From Saitoella complicata NRRL Y-17804 (lineage: Eukaryota; Ascomycota; Saitoellomycetes; Saitoellales; Saitoellaceae), in the NCBI RefSeq assembly GCF_001661265.1, contig NW_017566998.1, positions 310,001-374,000 of the forward strand: a DNA stretch of 64,000 bases, read 5' to 3'. Positions 9,970 through 21,384 of this stretch are shown in pieces. The position numbers and the translations under genes are program-made. Below the pieces are notes generated by a model that saw only the letters and a list, made by a program, of their open reading frames with translations, was not told the origin of the DNA and did not search any database. Every line of letters starts with the position of its first letter. Positions within the stretch are counted from its first letter, which is position 1.

Positions 9970-12214
9970 CTATACCTCTGCAACAATCTCAGCGGCTTGA
10001 GACAGGGACGCCACCATACGCTCACATTCCTTGCGCCTATTGACGGTGTACTCGCTTTCTTTCAATAAGTCGTCCAGGATGTCACTCTTATAGAGGTTTT
10101 CGAGCAATTCTCTTTGCATGTCATCCTTCGAATGCCTAAAGTCACGTTAGCCTGCACACTCAACATAGAAAGACGCAACACTTACTGGACGAGCTTAAGC
10201 ATGATAGCTTTGGGTACCATGTCAATCATCGTCCTTCGGACAATGTTGAAGTAGGAGGAAATCAACAGCTTGATGACCTCAGTCTCCATGGCTTCACGTT
10301 CAGACAAAGTACCCGACGCTTTCAAGACAGGCGGAGGAGCCTCCATAGCTGCCATCTTCTTCTTGTTTTTCGATGCGAAGAAACTGCCGAAAAATCCGGA
10401 ACCGGCAGCTTCTCCGTCCAGAGACTGGGAGCTGGTGGGTGTCTGGACACCTGCTGGTAGAGGTTTTCCGGTCTTGGGGTCGACCTGCACGGGCTTTTGG
10501 CCATTCATGCGGTCGTTGACAATGGCCATTGCCCTGTGACCATTGAGAAAGTCGGGGTGGCCGGTGTTGATGTAGGTTGCCTCTGCTGCAACAAGATCTT
10601 GAACCAACTTGTTCGTTGGAGTCGTAGACTTCTTCAAAAATGAAATGATAACCTGGTGGAACTTCTCCTTCAAAGCGGGATAGCGCTTGAAGTGCGGCTT
10701 CTGCAGAACCTGAGAGAGAATTCGAGCCAACTCATCGTAAATGAGATTCACACATTTCAAAGATGGTTCTTCGAGACGCTTGATCTGTTGCTTGACGATC
10801 ACTTCAAATGCGGTGGTACCCACGAACAGAGCAGGCGAAGAACCGGAAGAATTGTACAAGATTGTTCTGATATCAACGTCCTTCACCTGATCAAAAGGAT
10901 CAACAGCCTTCACGCCATTGGAATAGAGCTCGTGGAAGACGAAGCTGATACGCGCACCGCCGGACAGTTCAACACTGGACAGATCCTGACTGTTACCGTC
11001 CAAAACAGTACGGAACTCGTTGCAGAACTCGGTGATGCAGTTTAACACCATGTTGGAGCTGTTACCGAGCACAGAATCACCAAGGCTGGCAAGTTCAGCC
11101 TGGTACTTGACAAGCGCGGCCTGAATCTTTGCCTTGATTTCGGGGAGTGTGTTGCGAATGTGGTGCATCAAGATCATGTTCAACTTTCTGGCCAAGAAAG
11201 GCGTACCGCAGTATTGTGCCTTTGATCGATAAGACGAGTGGTTCTCGAAGAACTCACGTTCATACTCTAGGGCAGCAGAAATGGCCTTGCCTCGCTCGAT
11301 ATCCCTTTGTCCACGGTTCACGACAGGGACGTATCCCAAGCGCAATGGAATGACTCGTCCGGCAAGAATATCGACAACATCCGTGCCTTGATCCATAAGG
11401 TCGATTTTTGTCAAAACACCGATGGTGCGGGTACCTTCGGGATCCACCTCTCGTGCCAATTTGAGTCCATCAGAGTTTGCCAAGTCGGTGTTACCGGCAG
11501 TGACCGCAAGAATGATGGCATTGGGCTTCGTAATGTACTTGAGAACCATATCTCTAATTTGCTTTTCGATGTCCTTCGGTTGGTCGCCGACAGGTACTTT
11601 TGTCAAACCGGGCAAGTCGACCAGTGTCAGCGTGAGGACGTTTGGAGAGTAAATGCGCAGGTTGATGGGCACGGGTGAGATACCAGCATTCTTTCCAGTC
11701 TTGGCGTCTGTCTCCCGAACAATCTCGTCCCTGATTTTGTTGAAATCGTAGAACTTCTTGTCAGGTGCGTGAAGGAATTCTCCCCATTCATCGGTATTGG
11801 CGTTCACGTCATCGCCGCCGTCAACCTTAGATGTCCCTTTCGCCGTCGCAGGGCGGTTAATCAACTGCAGCACCAACGGTCTTCGAGTCACAATTCCAGT
11901 TCCTGCGAAAGGGCGTGGGTTATTGATCGAGCCCCTTAAATGCGACTATGGACTGTGCTTACCTCGAGGAAGGAAATCACGTCCAACGATGTTTTCCAGC
12001 ACTGACGATTTCCCGCTCGACTGAGATCCAACAACACAGATTTGAGGAAGGTCGACGGGGTTCTGAATGCCCACAGTCGCGAAAGCGTCCTGTAGCTTGT
12101 TGATTGTCGTGATCAACGCCTGGGGGATTCATCAACGTCAGCGTACAGGAAGAAGAGAGCATTGCTTGAGCGCACCTTGTCCATGATGCCTGCTGTCTGG
12201 TTCTCCTGAGCCAT
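9970..12214 (-). CDS. VPS1: Dynamin-like GTPase Vps1
   Basis: Four exons on the minus strand: 12214-12176, 12119-11963, 11902-10186 and 10135-9970, giving 692 residues (yeast Vps1 has 704). Introns are 50-60 nt and every join keeps frame. The GTPase motifs are GSQSSGKSS (residues 44-52), DLPGLTKVP and [32 protein letters not shown]-type wording and [10 protein letters not shown] favour Vps1 over mitochondrial Dnm1. Middle and GED domains are present; the GED is supplied mostly by the short last exon ([20 protein letters not shown]). There is no PH domain or proline-rich domain, as expected. Vps1 acts in Golgi-to-vacuole sorting, endosomal traffic and peroxisome fission. A Ser/Gly-rich insert ([16 protein letters not shown]) sits before the GED. 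It is divergently transcribed from the gene at 12530. Confidence 0.95.
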
Positions 12215-12529
12215 TGTCGCTGTATGATTGTTGCAATTGGCTTGTTCTTGTTCTTGGGGGGTGTATGCGCTGCTGACGTTGTATGGGCCTGCTGCAGCTG
12301 CACGTGCCGATACGGTAAGGGCGTCAACATACCTGAACACCATACCTTCCCTGGTATACACGGCCGGCTGCTGCTGAGAAGGAAGAGAAGGAACACCGAA
12401 AGCCCGCTTCTGCTCGAGTATCTGCGTATGAGGAGAGTCCGTTCAATACACACTGCTGCTGCCAATGTAGCAGAACAACTTGGCCAGCCACCAGCTCGGC
12501 CTCAAAATCGCTGGCCTTCTTCCAAGATC
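12215..12529. promoter_or_regulatory. Bidirectional promoter of VPS1 and the nucleotidyltransferase gene
   Basis: The two start codons face apart across about 315 bp. The plus-strand frame stays open through the whole gap from 12224, with in-frame ATGs at 12224, 12428 and 12530, so part of it may be coding. The 12224 start would leave almost no leader for either gene, which makes it unlikely. No TATA-like element is obvious. Confidence 0.5.
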
Positions 12530-14017
12530 ATGCCGTCAGCAGCAAGACAATATCCGCCCCCAGATCGGCCCCCACGGTCAACGACATCATCAATACCGGC
12601 GTACCCCCCTTCAGTACATCGACAACGCAAGCCTGCTGAGGTCCCACCTCATTCTGACAATTACATTTCCACGATGCAATACCTTGCGCGTCTCCTTGAC
12701 GTGCAGGATCGAAGGCAAATGGACCAAAACAACGTTTTGAGGCGTCTTCAGAAGTACCCTGTTAGTCGCGTGGTTGCTGACCTTCCATCTGTTCAGCGGC
12801 AGCGATTGCTTGATAAGGCCGAAAGTGAACAGTGGATCAAGCTTATGCGTCATATGACGGATGAAGGTGACTGGGAAGAGTATATAGTTCTCGGGCCCCG
12901 AGGCACGGAGTTTCTTGAGACGGCAAACAAACCCCTTTCAAATGCTCCGCATGCGCCTATATCCTACCAGTATGCGGCGCAACTGACCGACTATTGTACA
13001 CGTGAAGTGATGGCCGTGTTACCAACAGAGAGTGATCGGCATAAAAGTCATGAACTTGTCAAAATCATGCAGTCTGTTGTTGAAAAGCGTTTCCCAGATT
13101 ATGGACTTGTTGTCTGTCTCTTTGGGTCGGCAGGAAGTCAGCTCGAGGTTCGAGGGTCAGACGTTGATATCTGCCTTCGTAGTTCAAAATGGAAGCCGGT
13201 CGACAAGGAGGAACTTTTTGGATTTGTCAATCGCTTAAAAAATGCTATTCGGCCACATGGAATGACCGTTACCCAAACTGTTTTGCGTTCGAAGTCGCCG
13301 TTGTTGAAGATTTGGATTGATCAGTTGAAGCTACATTGCGACCTGACTCTTCCTTTTGATAGCGGGTATGCCTTGGAGAATACTAACCTCATTCGATCTT
13401 ATTGCGATATCGATCCTCGCGTCCGCCCGTTGATCACCATGATTAAGACCTTCGCGAAACGTCGATTTATCAACAATGCTGCCACGGATGGAACTCTAAA
13501 TTCATACTCTCTTGTCCTTATGATCATTGCGTACCTGCAAATGCTGCGGCAACCAATTCTTCCAGTGCTTCAGCAAGAGAAGCCGACTAGGATCAGAACT
13601 TACAAGGAAAACGGCAAGGACATCGAGTTATCCTATTGCGACAAGATTGGCCCATTCAAGGAGAGGGCAAGGCTGAACAAGATGTCTATTGGTGAACTTC
13701 TGTATGGTTGGTTTGCGTTCTATTCAGAGGTGAGGACACCGGATGGACACCGGTATGATCAGCACATCTTGAGTATCAGGACAGGTACAGCCTTGGACAA
13801 ATTTTCAATTGGCTCCGTCTATAAATCGGTTGACGGCAGGCGAATGGATAAATCGATGTCGAGGCCCCTGGTGATTGAGGAGCCATTTATGCAATGGAAC
13901 ACCGCTGCTGCCGTCTCTGAGTACGGGATGAAGTGGGTGCTATCCGAATTCAATAGAGCGTATAGGATGTTGCGCTTTGAGGAGCTGCCTGAACGGATAT
14001 TCAGTACCCGTTGGTGA
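12530..14017 (+). CDS. Cid1/TUTase-family nucleotidyltransferase (non-canonical poly(A)/poly(U) polymerase)
   Basis: Single exon, 495 residues from the chosen ATG. The polymerase-beta-type catalytic site is FGSAGSQLEVRGSDVDICL, near residue 200, with two catalytic Asp in SDVDI and a third in LHCDLTLPF. The downstream helical part (NSYSLVLMIIAYLQ, then SIGELLYGWFAFYSEV) is the PAP-associated domain. These enzymes add A or U to RNA 3' ends and feed RNAs to decay or processing; Cid1 of fission yeast is the reference. The first 120 residues are proline-rich and low in structure. The start is not settled: in-frame ATGs also occur at 12428 and 12224. I chose 12530 because it gives a leader of normal length and avoids crossing the VPS1 start region. 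Which nucleotide it prefers cannot be read here. Confidence 0.85.
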   Translation: MPSAARQYPPPDRPPRSTTSSIPAYPPSVHRQRKPAEVPPHSDNYISTMQYLARLLDVQDRRQMDQNNVLRRLQKYPVSRVVADLPSVQRQRLLDKAESEQWIKLMRHMTDEGDWEEYIVLGPRGTEFLETANKPLSNAPHAPISYQYAAQLTDYCTREVMAVLPTESDRHKSHELVKIMQSVVEKRFPDYGLVVCLFGSAGSQLEVRGSDVDICLRSSKWKPVDKEELFGFVNRLKNAIRPHGMTVTQTVLRSKSPLLKIWIDQLKLHCDLTLPFDSGYALENTNLIRSYCDIDPRVRPLITMIKTFAKRRFINNAATDGTLNSYSLVLMIIAYLQMLRQPILPVLQQEKPTRIRTYKENGKDIELSYCDKIGPFKERARLNKMSIGELLYGWFAFYSEVRTPDGHRYDQHILSIRTGTALDKFSIGSVYKSVDGRRMDKSMSRPLVIEEPFMQWNTAAAVSEYGMKWVLSEFNRAYRMLRFEELPERIFSTRW

Positions 14018-14540
14018 GGATGTGTACTGCGGAAGTAAGCAGACCCGTGGGATGGGGATCCGGGAGGTAAGCGCTCGCGACCGCAAATGTGCACTGTGGA
14101 GTAATGCCTCAGCAGCTGCGGAGTGACTGAAAACAGAAGTTTACGGCGATTCAATCGTCTTTTCAGAATCCAATTTCTCGTAATATCGTGCGTGATCCTT
14201 TCCCGAAGCCACCTACTCAAACTGCGACCCGCTGCCATATACTCAGGGCCTGTGTTTACGGCGGCTCAGCTGTATATGGACCGCAGCCGTGCATACAGTG
14301 CCAGTAATAGATGACCAGGTGCTATGTTTCTGCCAGCCCGACCAATCCACCTCACCCATCACGATCGTTGAACACTGCGGTGACAAGATACCAACCTGTA
14401 CTCTCCGCTCTGCATCGCCTACGCTCCTGCACTTCCACCGTCGCTTTCGGTGCAGCACACACCACGTTCACCCCTGAGAGCAGGTTTGCTGTTTTTGCAC
14501 TGCAAGCACGAGACCAGTTCTTGTGGTCAAGATACAGGCA
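14018..14540. other. Intergenic region upstream of the GCKIII kinase
   Basis: About 520 bp hold the 3' region of the nucleotidyltransferase gene and the promoter of the kinase gene. Short open frames on both strands show no family features. I see no RNA gene or repeat. Confidence 0.4.
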
Positions 14541-16491
14541 ATGTCTCAAGAACCGGCGGCAAACTATACCCTGTTGGAGAAGCTTGGCACTGGTTCGTTT
14601 GGTGTGGTGTATAAGGCAGTCAACAAAGTTACCGGAGATATCGTTGCAGTCAAGCAGGTGATTAGTAATAAATTGCTCAGGGAAAGTTAACTATACTAAA
14701 TGCATATATCAGATCGATCTGGAGTCCAGCAGTGATGACATTGTAGAGATACAACAGGAAATCGCTCTTCTGAGTGCATGTGCCAGTCCGTGGATTACTC
14801 GTTATCACTCTAGCTTCGTGCGTGGTTTCAAGCTATGGATCGTAATGGAATACCTCGCCGGTGGGTCAGTGCTAGATTTGATGAAGCCGGCACCGCTATC
14901 AGAGGCACACATCGCGGTGTTGTGTAGGGAGTTGCTCGAAGGCCTAGCATACCTACATGGTCAAGGGAAGATCCATCGTGACATCAAAGCTGCCAATATC
15001 CTGCTGTCGTCTACAGGACAAGTCAAACTTGCCGACTTTGGAGTGGCCGCCCAACTCTCAAATAACAAGTCAAGAAGAAATACCTTTGTCGGAACTCCGT
15101 TTTGGATGGCACCAGAAGTCATTAAGCAGGCGGGTTATGACTACAAGGTATGACAGGTTGAGTTTGTCTTATTGAGAGCTAACCGTGTGTGTCAGGCCGA
15201 TATCTGGTCCCTAGGTATTACCGCTATCGAAGTAGCTCGGGGAGAGCCACCCCTGTCAGAGTACCATCCTATGCGTGTCTTGTTCGTCATCCCAAAAGCC
15301 AAACCGCCAGTGTTAGAAGGAAAATTCTCGAAAGACTTCAAAGAGTTTGTCAGTCTTTGTTTGATGAAGGATCCCAGAGACCGGCCTACTGCCAGGGAAC
15401 TCTTGAAGCATCGCTTCATCAGATATGCTGGTAAGCCGACTTTGCTACGAGAACTCATCGAAAGGAAGCAAGAATGGGAAGCAAGACGCGGCGATAGGTT
15501 CACGCCGAAGATGTACGAGGGAACTATGTATGTTGACTGCGTCCACTTCTTGGCTGGCCTGAATGCTGATTGTTTCATAGCACTGTCGACCCGCACGGTA
15601 CCGTGACATCGGAATGGTCGTTCGACACCATCATGTCAAGTGTTGGTCCCAGGACTAGTGCAACTACTAATGACCTGGTGCACGAAGATGACATGGACAC
15701 GTTGCGAAACGTATCACCAGTGGTCCTCCAAACGTTGCGGCACCAAATGGCGTCCTCAGATGACGGTACTGAGACCATTCGTGGCCATATCGATCGTCAT
15801 GGGGACATCTTACAGCCGCACGAGCGCGTATTCGTTCCAGAGGCGGTTCCATTGCATGTCCCACAAGACGAAGTGCCCCGAGCAGGCGAAGCCAATACAA
15901 TGGTACAGGACTTTGTCACGGATCGTGTCGAACATTTTGTCTCTCAGGCGTTGTCGGAAGAGTTTGCTACCCGGGCAGCAATTTCTGCTCCCGATGCGCT
16001 TGCAGGTCGTAGGGTGTTTTCGGAGATTATGGAAGGCACATTCCAAGAGGTCAGTGCTCCAGCTAGGTTTCGCTCTTCTGGCGGTTACTAACGAAGCCTG
16101 AAGATGCGCAGCCGTACTGGGAAAACTGTATCACATTCGGAGGCTCTCGAGAAGTTCCGCGAGGCGTGGAAGGCTTTTGACGAAATCGATCCTGAAGGGG
16201 AGTTTACTCTAATGAAAACAGCTTGGAGCAAGATTAGAAGGTATACTGACATCCACCCAACTAACTTTTGGCCTCTGACACAAGTGCTACAGTCGCCCAG
16301 AGCTTTGCGACACATTTTCGGACACATGCTCAAGTTCGTCTCCGGCAAACCATGATTGTGTCAGCGCTATGAAGGGCCAAGATGTTCCAGAGGAGGAGAG
16401 TCACCTGCAATTGGCACGAAGCCCGATTGCTGAGATGCTCTATTCACGTTGGATTGATGGATTGAAGGCTCGATGGCCATTGGTGAACTGA
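14541..16491 (+). CDS. STE20-family protein kinase, germinal centre kinase III type
   Basis: Six exons: 14541-14657, 14713-15147, 15196-15527, 15581-16049, 16104-16240 and 16293-16491, giving 562 residues. Kinase motifs in order: glycine loop [31 protein letters not shown] and [10 protein letters not shown], a set typical of GCKIII kinases such as fission yeast Sid1 and mammalian MST3/4. These act in septation, polarity and the SIN/RAM-type pathways with an NDR kinase. The linker contains the motif SEWSFDTI. The last splice is supported by its product: the acceptor at 16291-16292 yields a C-terminus [20 protein letters not shown], which looks like the conserved tail of fungal family members. 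Reading through, or using the nearer acceptor at 16283, gives unrelated tails. All introns are 48-55 nt. Confidence 0.9.
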
Positions 16492-16733
16492 TTTGCTTGA
16501 TGGAGGATTTGCCCAACCATGTCCCTTTTCTTTCACGTTGCGATTGATGGTGTTTTGGATGGCGTTTATGCTCTTGGCTACTTTATACCTTACCTTACCT
16601 TGCTCCGTTCTTCTCAGGCTCAGCTGCTGCTCAATGGATTTTGAGTGTGGCGGCTGCATCGGCCGTACGTAGACCGAGTTGACCATGATGTCAGCCCAGC
16701 GCAAAACACCAAATATCTTCAATCTGTTTAGCT

Positions 16734-17955
16734 ATGCCATCAAGTGGCTGTAACAATCGACGGAATGTCCTCACGGATGATCCGCCAAATATCGAACCCA
16801 ATCTCGCCGATCTGGTTCAGCAGGAATACACCCCATCCAGCCTCGCATTTTCTCGCAACCATTGCGCCATTCCAAGCCCAGACCAAGTCGACGAGCGCGT
16901 TCATCGCATCAGAATAGATGGTGCGGTTGCCAAACCTCTTGAGCTTAGTCTGGATCATTTGAGAAAGTTCCCAAAGGTAGAAGTCGTTGCTGCCTTGCAA
17001 TGCGCCGGCAATCGAAGAGCAGCGCTCGAAGAATCAGCGGGTAAGCCTGTCGAAGGTATCAAATGGGGAGATGGCACGGCATTCAATGCCAAGGTAAGGT
17101 GATCAACAGTTTCGGGTATGGCACTAATTGCTGACAGGTCAGTAGTGGTCCGGAGCATTACTCAGGGATGTCCTCCAAAATGTTCAATTCAATGATCCGC
17201 AAATCGAGAAAGACTCGTGGCATGTTTGTTTTGCGAGTCATGTCATGGAATGTGAGGAGGATACATGGTATGGGTCGTCTATCCCGCTTCACAAAGCCTT
17301 GGATTCAAAGGGTGACGTGTTACTTGCCTACGAGGTACCTTATTGATTCTATTTTCGTGTTCTTTGCTGACAAGTGGGCAAGATGAACGGCTCACAGCTC
17401 ACGATTGAGCATGGATACCCGGTCCGTGTGATTGTACCGGGATATGCTGGTGCTCGGTCAGTGAAATGGCTGGATCGAATCTCAATCGCCAACGCCGAGT
17501 CACCCAACTTTTATCAGCAACATGACTACAAGGTGCTGCCTCCAGATGTGGAAGATAAAGCGGATGTCGATTGGTCCAAAATACCGGCTCTGCAGGCCAT
17601 GCCTATCAATTCCGTTATCTGTACTCCTTCTTCTGGTGAGGCGGTTCTTCAGGATGGAAGAACGACTTTTCGTGGGTACGCACTGGGAGGCGAAGGCGGC
17701 GCTGTCAGACGTGTGCAGCTAAGCAGTGACGACGGACAAACCTGGAAGGAGGCCAGGATTACCTATCAAGAAGGTCGCTGGAGCTGGACGTTGTGGGAAT
17801 GCGAACTTGATGGACTGACGCCGGCATCCAAGATCGTTTGCAAGGCCATGGATGAAAACGGGCATGAGCAACCGCCCATGTCACAATGGAATTTACGTGG
17901 GGTTGCCATGAATGGTTTTGACAATGTTGAGAACCTCTCGGAGAAGCAGCATTAA
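16734..17955 (+). CDS. Sulfite oxidase (molybdenum cofactor enzyme), haem-less form
   Basis: Exons 16734-17093, 17146-17334 and 17383-17955 give 373 residues. The molybdopterin domain is marked by ALQCAGNRR with the molybdenum-ligating Cys at residue 90, and by HGYPVRVIVPGYAGARSVKWL. The C-terminal half (from about PINSVICTP) is the Mo-co dimerisation domain, ending in SQWNLRGVAMNGF. It oxidises sulfite to sulfate in sulfur amino-acid breakdown. The N-terminal cytochrome b5 domain and mitochondrial presequence of animal sulfite oxidase are absent, as in plant-type peroxisomal enzymes, but the C-terminus (KQH) is not a standard SKL signal. The first intron has two possible acceptors; only the one at 17145 restores WSGALLRDVLQNV. 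Confidence 0.9.
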
Positions 17956-18038
17956 ACGGTGCACAAAATCGAATTATTCGCTTATCCAAGATTATATCCC
18001 AACATTTTAATATCGTACCATCATCGTATCAAAACAGT

Positions 18039-18607
18039 TTACTCGTAAATCCAGCCAGAGATGGACTTCTCGTACTGGAGAACCTCTTCCTTCTTGAACC
18101 ACAAGTCAATCTCCTTCTGGGCGTTCTCGACAGTGTCGGAACCGTGGCAGACGTTGCGGCCCATATCGATAGCAAAGTCACCACGGATGGTTCCGGGAGC
18201 AGAGGCCAAGGGGTTGGTGGCACCGAGGAGGGTGCGACCAGTCTTGACAGCATCCTTACCCTCCCAGACCATGGCAGCAACGGGGCCGGAAGTCATGTAC
18301 TTGATCAATCCGGGGAAGAAGGGCTTGGTCTTCAAGTCCTCGTCTATGGCAGTGAATTAGCAATTGCCCGAGCAATAACCTGTGGAATGTGACATACAGT
18401 GCTTCTCAAGGTGCTCCTGGGAAGGACGGACGAGCTTGAGAGCGGCGAGCTTGTAACCCTTCTTCTCGAAGCGGCCAATGATCTCACCAACGAGACCACG
18501 CTGGACACCGTCTGAAAAAAGAGAAGGAGATTAGGTACAGACGGGACAAGCGAAAGACGGATTCACTTACCGGGCTTGATAGCAATGAAGGTCTGCTCAG
18601 AGGACAT
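18039..18607 (-). CDS. NDK1: Nucleoside diphosphate kinase
   Basis: Exons 18607-18571, 18511-18398 and 18343-18039 give 151 residues, the usual length. The start [20 protein letters not shown], the strand [10 protein letters not shown] and the active-site RNVCHGSD (phospho-acceptor His117) are all standard. The ending NPISGWIYE-type tail is complete. It transfers the terminal phosphate between nucleoside triphosphates and diphosphates and works as a hexamer, mainly in the cytosol. Both introns fall inside codons and restore frame exactly. Confidence 0.97.
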
Positions 18608-19112
18608 TTTGATTGATTCTTGTGGTTGGGGTTGGTTGGTGTTGAGGTTGAACAGCTGGTCATCCTTAAGAGCGCTCGGGTTAGCTCGGGATTGGACGCC
18701 TGCCAAATCCGCGTCTCCGCACTGAGGACCCGTCCAGCCGGAAAGCACCAGGAAGGAGACGATTACTACCAGGACCGTTTCCAGCCAGCTGTATCCAATG
18801 AATCGGTGTCCTTGTCCCGCCATGTCCTTGCTCAATCGACCTCGTCGCGGGTGGATCAATTGCTCGTGACTGTCGACCGCGGCCGGTGCGGTGCTCAAAC
18901 TGCCGAGCGTCAGTGAAAGATCGACGGCGTAATCAAACAGGCAGACAGGGAAGAAGACACATCAACTATCAATTCAAAAACAATCGCAGTGATGCTGATA
19001 AGGCATCTGGTATACTAGTAACCTAAGAAAGATGGCCCGCCCCTTTCTTCTTACACTGTCGAAACTTGCTTCTATCTTCCCTCCGATGATATCGATCTTG
19101 GCATCTCACCAA
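18608..19112. other. Intergenic region between NDK1 and VMA1
   Basis: Both neighbours are on the minus strand, so this holds the NDK1 promoter and the VMA1 3' region. Open frames at 18563-18898 (minus) and 18620-18916 (plus) overlap each other, have no family features and are probably chance. No repeat or RNA gene is seen. Confidence 0.4.
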
Positions 19113-20975
19113 TCACTCCGTGAGCGCACGGAACTTGTTCGTCATCTTCTCAATGACCTTTTCATAACGCTCTCGGAGAGCCTCCTCGCCATCCTCAGGG
19201 TTCTCGAACTTCATCGAACTCAAGCTGTGCATGACATCACCCATGTTGTCACGAATCTTGGCCCATGTGATCTCTCCATTCGACGTCTCCACAGCCTGGC
19301 GAGCCAAGTTATAGAAACCTACCATACCCTTGAGCATCCAAGTAGTCTTGTACAGTGGGCAGTACCTGTCATAGGAGCTGTAACCGTTCTGCTGCAAGAA
19401 GTCATCCTTGATCAACCTGGCGACCTCAAGCGTGATCTTGTCCGACTCAGCCAAGGCACTCTTCCCGACCAACTGCACAATTTCTGCCAAATCCTCCTCA
19501 GACTGCAGGATTTCCTTAGCCTTGTCGCGGAGATTCGTGAATTCTGGTGCATTCTGGTCGTACCACTTCTGCAATACGTTGGTGTACTTGGAATAGGAAA
19601 GCGACCAGTTGACGGACGGGAAATGCTTACGCTGGGCAAGCTTCTTATCAAGACCCCAGAATACCTGCACGATACCAAGGGTAGCAGAAGTGACAGGGTC
19701 AGAAAAGTCTCCACCAGGGGGAGACACGGCTCCGACGATACTGACGGTACCCTCACGCTCAGGGGAACCAAGACAAGTAGCCTTACCTGCACGTTCGTAG
19801 AAAGAGGCGAGCTTGGCACCCAAGTACGCTGGGTAACCAGAGTCTGCTGGCATTTCTGCCAAACGACCAGAGATCTCGCGCAAGGCCTCAGCCCAACGGG
19901 ACGTTGAGTCAGCCATCATGGCAACGTTCTTACCCTGATCACGGAAGTACTCAGACAAGGTGATACCGGTGTAGATGGACGCCTCACGAGCCGCGACAGG
20001 CATGTTCGAAGTGTTAGCAACGAGAGTCGTACGCTTCATAATTTGCTCCTGACGGCCGTCCACGTCGATGGACAACTCAGGGAAGTCCATAAGTACTTCA
20101 GCCATCTCGTTACCACGCTCACCACATCCGACGTAGATGATGATATCCGAGTTGGAGTACTTGGACAAAGATTGAGAGATGACGGTCTTACCGCATCCGA
20201 AAGCTCCGGGAATGGCTGTTGTACCACCCTGAACACAAGGGAACAAAGCGTCCAGGACACGCTGACCAGTCAAGAGAGGGTAGTCCGCGGACAGCTTCTC
20301 TGCCGTGGGACGTGGAACACGCACAGGCCAGGTGTGCATCATAGAGTACTCCTTGGTCTCTCCGTTGAACTCAACTTCCAAGATCTTGTCGTCCACATTG
20401 TACGAGCCCTTTTCAGCAATACGGGTGATGGTACCTCTCGCTCTTGGAGGCAACATAACCTTGTGACTGTCGACGAGTGAGTTCTCGTATACTGAACCGA
20501 AGATGTCGCCTCCAGAGATGTGATCGCCGACCTTGAGGTTGCCGGGGTTAAAGTCCCAGGATCGGGTACGGTCCAAGGCATCGGTGGCAATACCGCGAGG
20601 AATATAGATCGACTGTGATTTGGCCTGAATGGCTTTGAGAGGACGCTGAATACCATCGTAAATGTTTTCCATCAATCCAGGCCCCAACTCAACAGACAAT
20701 GGCTTTCCGGTACGGAGGACAGGGTCACCGACTGTGACACCGGCGGTCTCTTCGTAAACCTGGATGGTAGCCTTGTCCTGCTCGATACGAATAACTTCAC
20801 CAACCAACTCCTGGTGACCAACGCGCACAAGCTCGTACATGGCACATCCGATCATGTTCTCGGCCACGACAACGGGACCGGACACGGAGTAGACATGGCC
20901 GTACTCGCTTTCACGGTCATCGTTGTATCTGAGATTACGAATCTCCTTCTTTGCGTTCTGAAGAGCACCGGCCAT
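19113..20975 (-). CDS. VMA1: V-type proton ATPase catalytic subunit A
   Basis: Single uninterrupted frame of 620 residues, the normal length for the family without an intein. The nucleotide-binding loop is GAFGCGKT, followed by [15 protein letters not shown] and the catalytic [17 protein letters not shown]. The protein forms the catalytic hexamer of the V1 sector with subunit B and hydrolyses ATP to pump protons into the vacuole and other compartments. The site where the yeast VDE intein sits (after GCGKT) is empty. It is one of few long genes here without introns. It is divergent from the GID7 gene. Confidence 0.97.
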   Translation of the reverse strand: MAGALQNAKKEIRNLRYNDDRESEYGHVYSVSGPVVVAENMIGCAMYELVRVGHQELVGEVIRIEQDKATIQVYEETAGVTVGDPVLRTGKPLSVELGPGLMENIYDGIQRPLKAIQAKSQSIYIPRGIATDALDRTRSWDFNPGNLKVGDHISGGDIFGSVYENSLVDSHKVMLPPRARGTITRIAEKGSYNVDDKILEVEFNGETKEYSMMHTWPVRVPRPTAEKLSADYPLLTGQRVLDALFPCVQGGTTAIPGAFGCGKTVISQSLSKYSNSDIIIYVGCGERGNEMAEVLMDFPELSIDVDGRQEQIMKRTTLVANTSNMPVAAREASIYTGITLSEYFRDQGKNVAMMADSTSRWAEALREISGRLAEMPADSGYPAYLGAKLASFYERAGKATCLGSPEREGTVSIVGAVSPPGGDFSDPVTSATLGIVQVFWGLDKKLAQRKHFPSVNWSLSYSKYTNVLQKWYDQNAPEFTNLRDKAKEILQSEEDLAEIVQLVGKSALAESDKITLEVARLIKDDFLQQNGYSSYDRYCPLYKTTWMLKGMVGFYNLARQAVETSNGEITWAKIRDNMGDVMHSLSSMKFENPEDGEEALRERYEKVIEKMTNKFRALTE

Positions 20976-21384
20976 TGTATGCTGTGGCCTTGAGGAGCAA
21001 TCGATGTGAGGTAGATGTGAGTGAATGCTGCCTGTGCTGCGCAGGCGACGACTCAGCTCCTATCGCCCGCTACGTCAGCACCTGGTACGCTGCCGATACA
21101 GGGAGATGCTCCGAGTAGCAAGACGTCCTGGATTGAACAGCTAATAATTAAATGTAAACACGCTCTTCGTCCTATCCAAATCAACGCCTGTCGAGTGCGG
21201 GTCCCTGATGGGAGCCATTGCCCCACACTGGACATTGCACCTGTACCGTACGGAGGCCTACGCAACGCAACGCACAGCTTAAGCTTACAAGAAGGGCAAG
21301 GGAGACGAGAGCATACACTCTGTAACATACCTCACCCAAATCCCCTCCAGCCAAGGCCTTGCTTGACTGGTATATACAGCAGGT
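20976..21384. promoter_or_regulatory. Bidirectional promoter of VMA1 and GID7 homologue
   Basis: About 400 bp separate the VMA1 start from the first confident coding sequence of the GID7 homologue. A CTTGACTGG..ATACAG acceptor-like sequence at about 21363-21379 suggests that part of this region is a 5' intron of the GID7 gene, with a small first exon somewhere upstream. I could not fix that exon. Confidence 0.45.

Noticed and set aside
12224-12529. N-terminal extension of the nucleotidyltransferase with a hydrophobic stretch
   Set aside because: It would start 10 bp from the VPS1 ATG and leave no leader; residues look like translated promoter sequence.
18563-18898. Minus-strand frame with a hydrophobic segment (VLVVIVSFLVLSG)
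   Set aside because: It overlaps NDK1 exon 1 in another frame and the NDK1 promoter; no start context or homology.
19113-20975. Possible intein in VMA1
   Set aside because: The sequence after GCGKT continues directly into the ATPase domain and the length is normal, so no intein is present.
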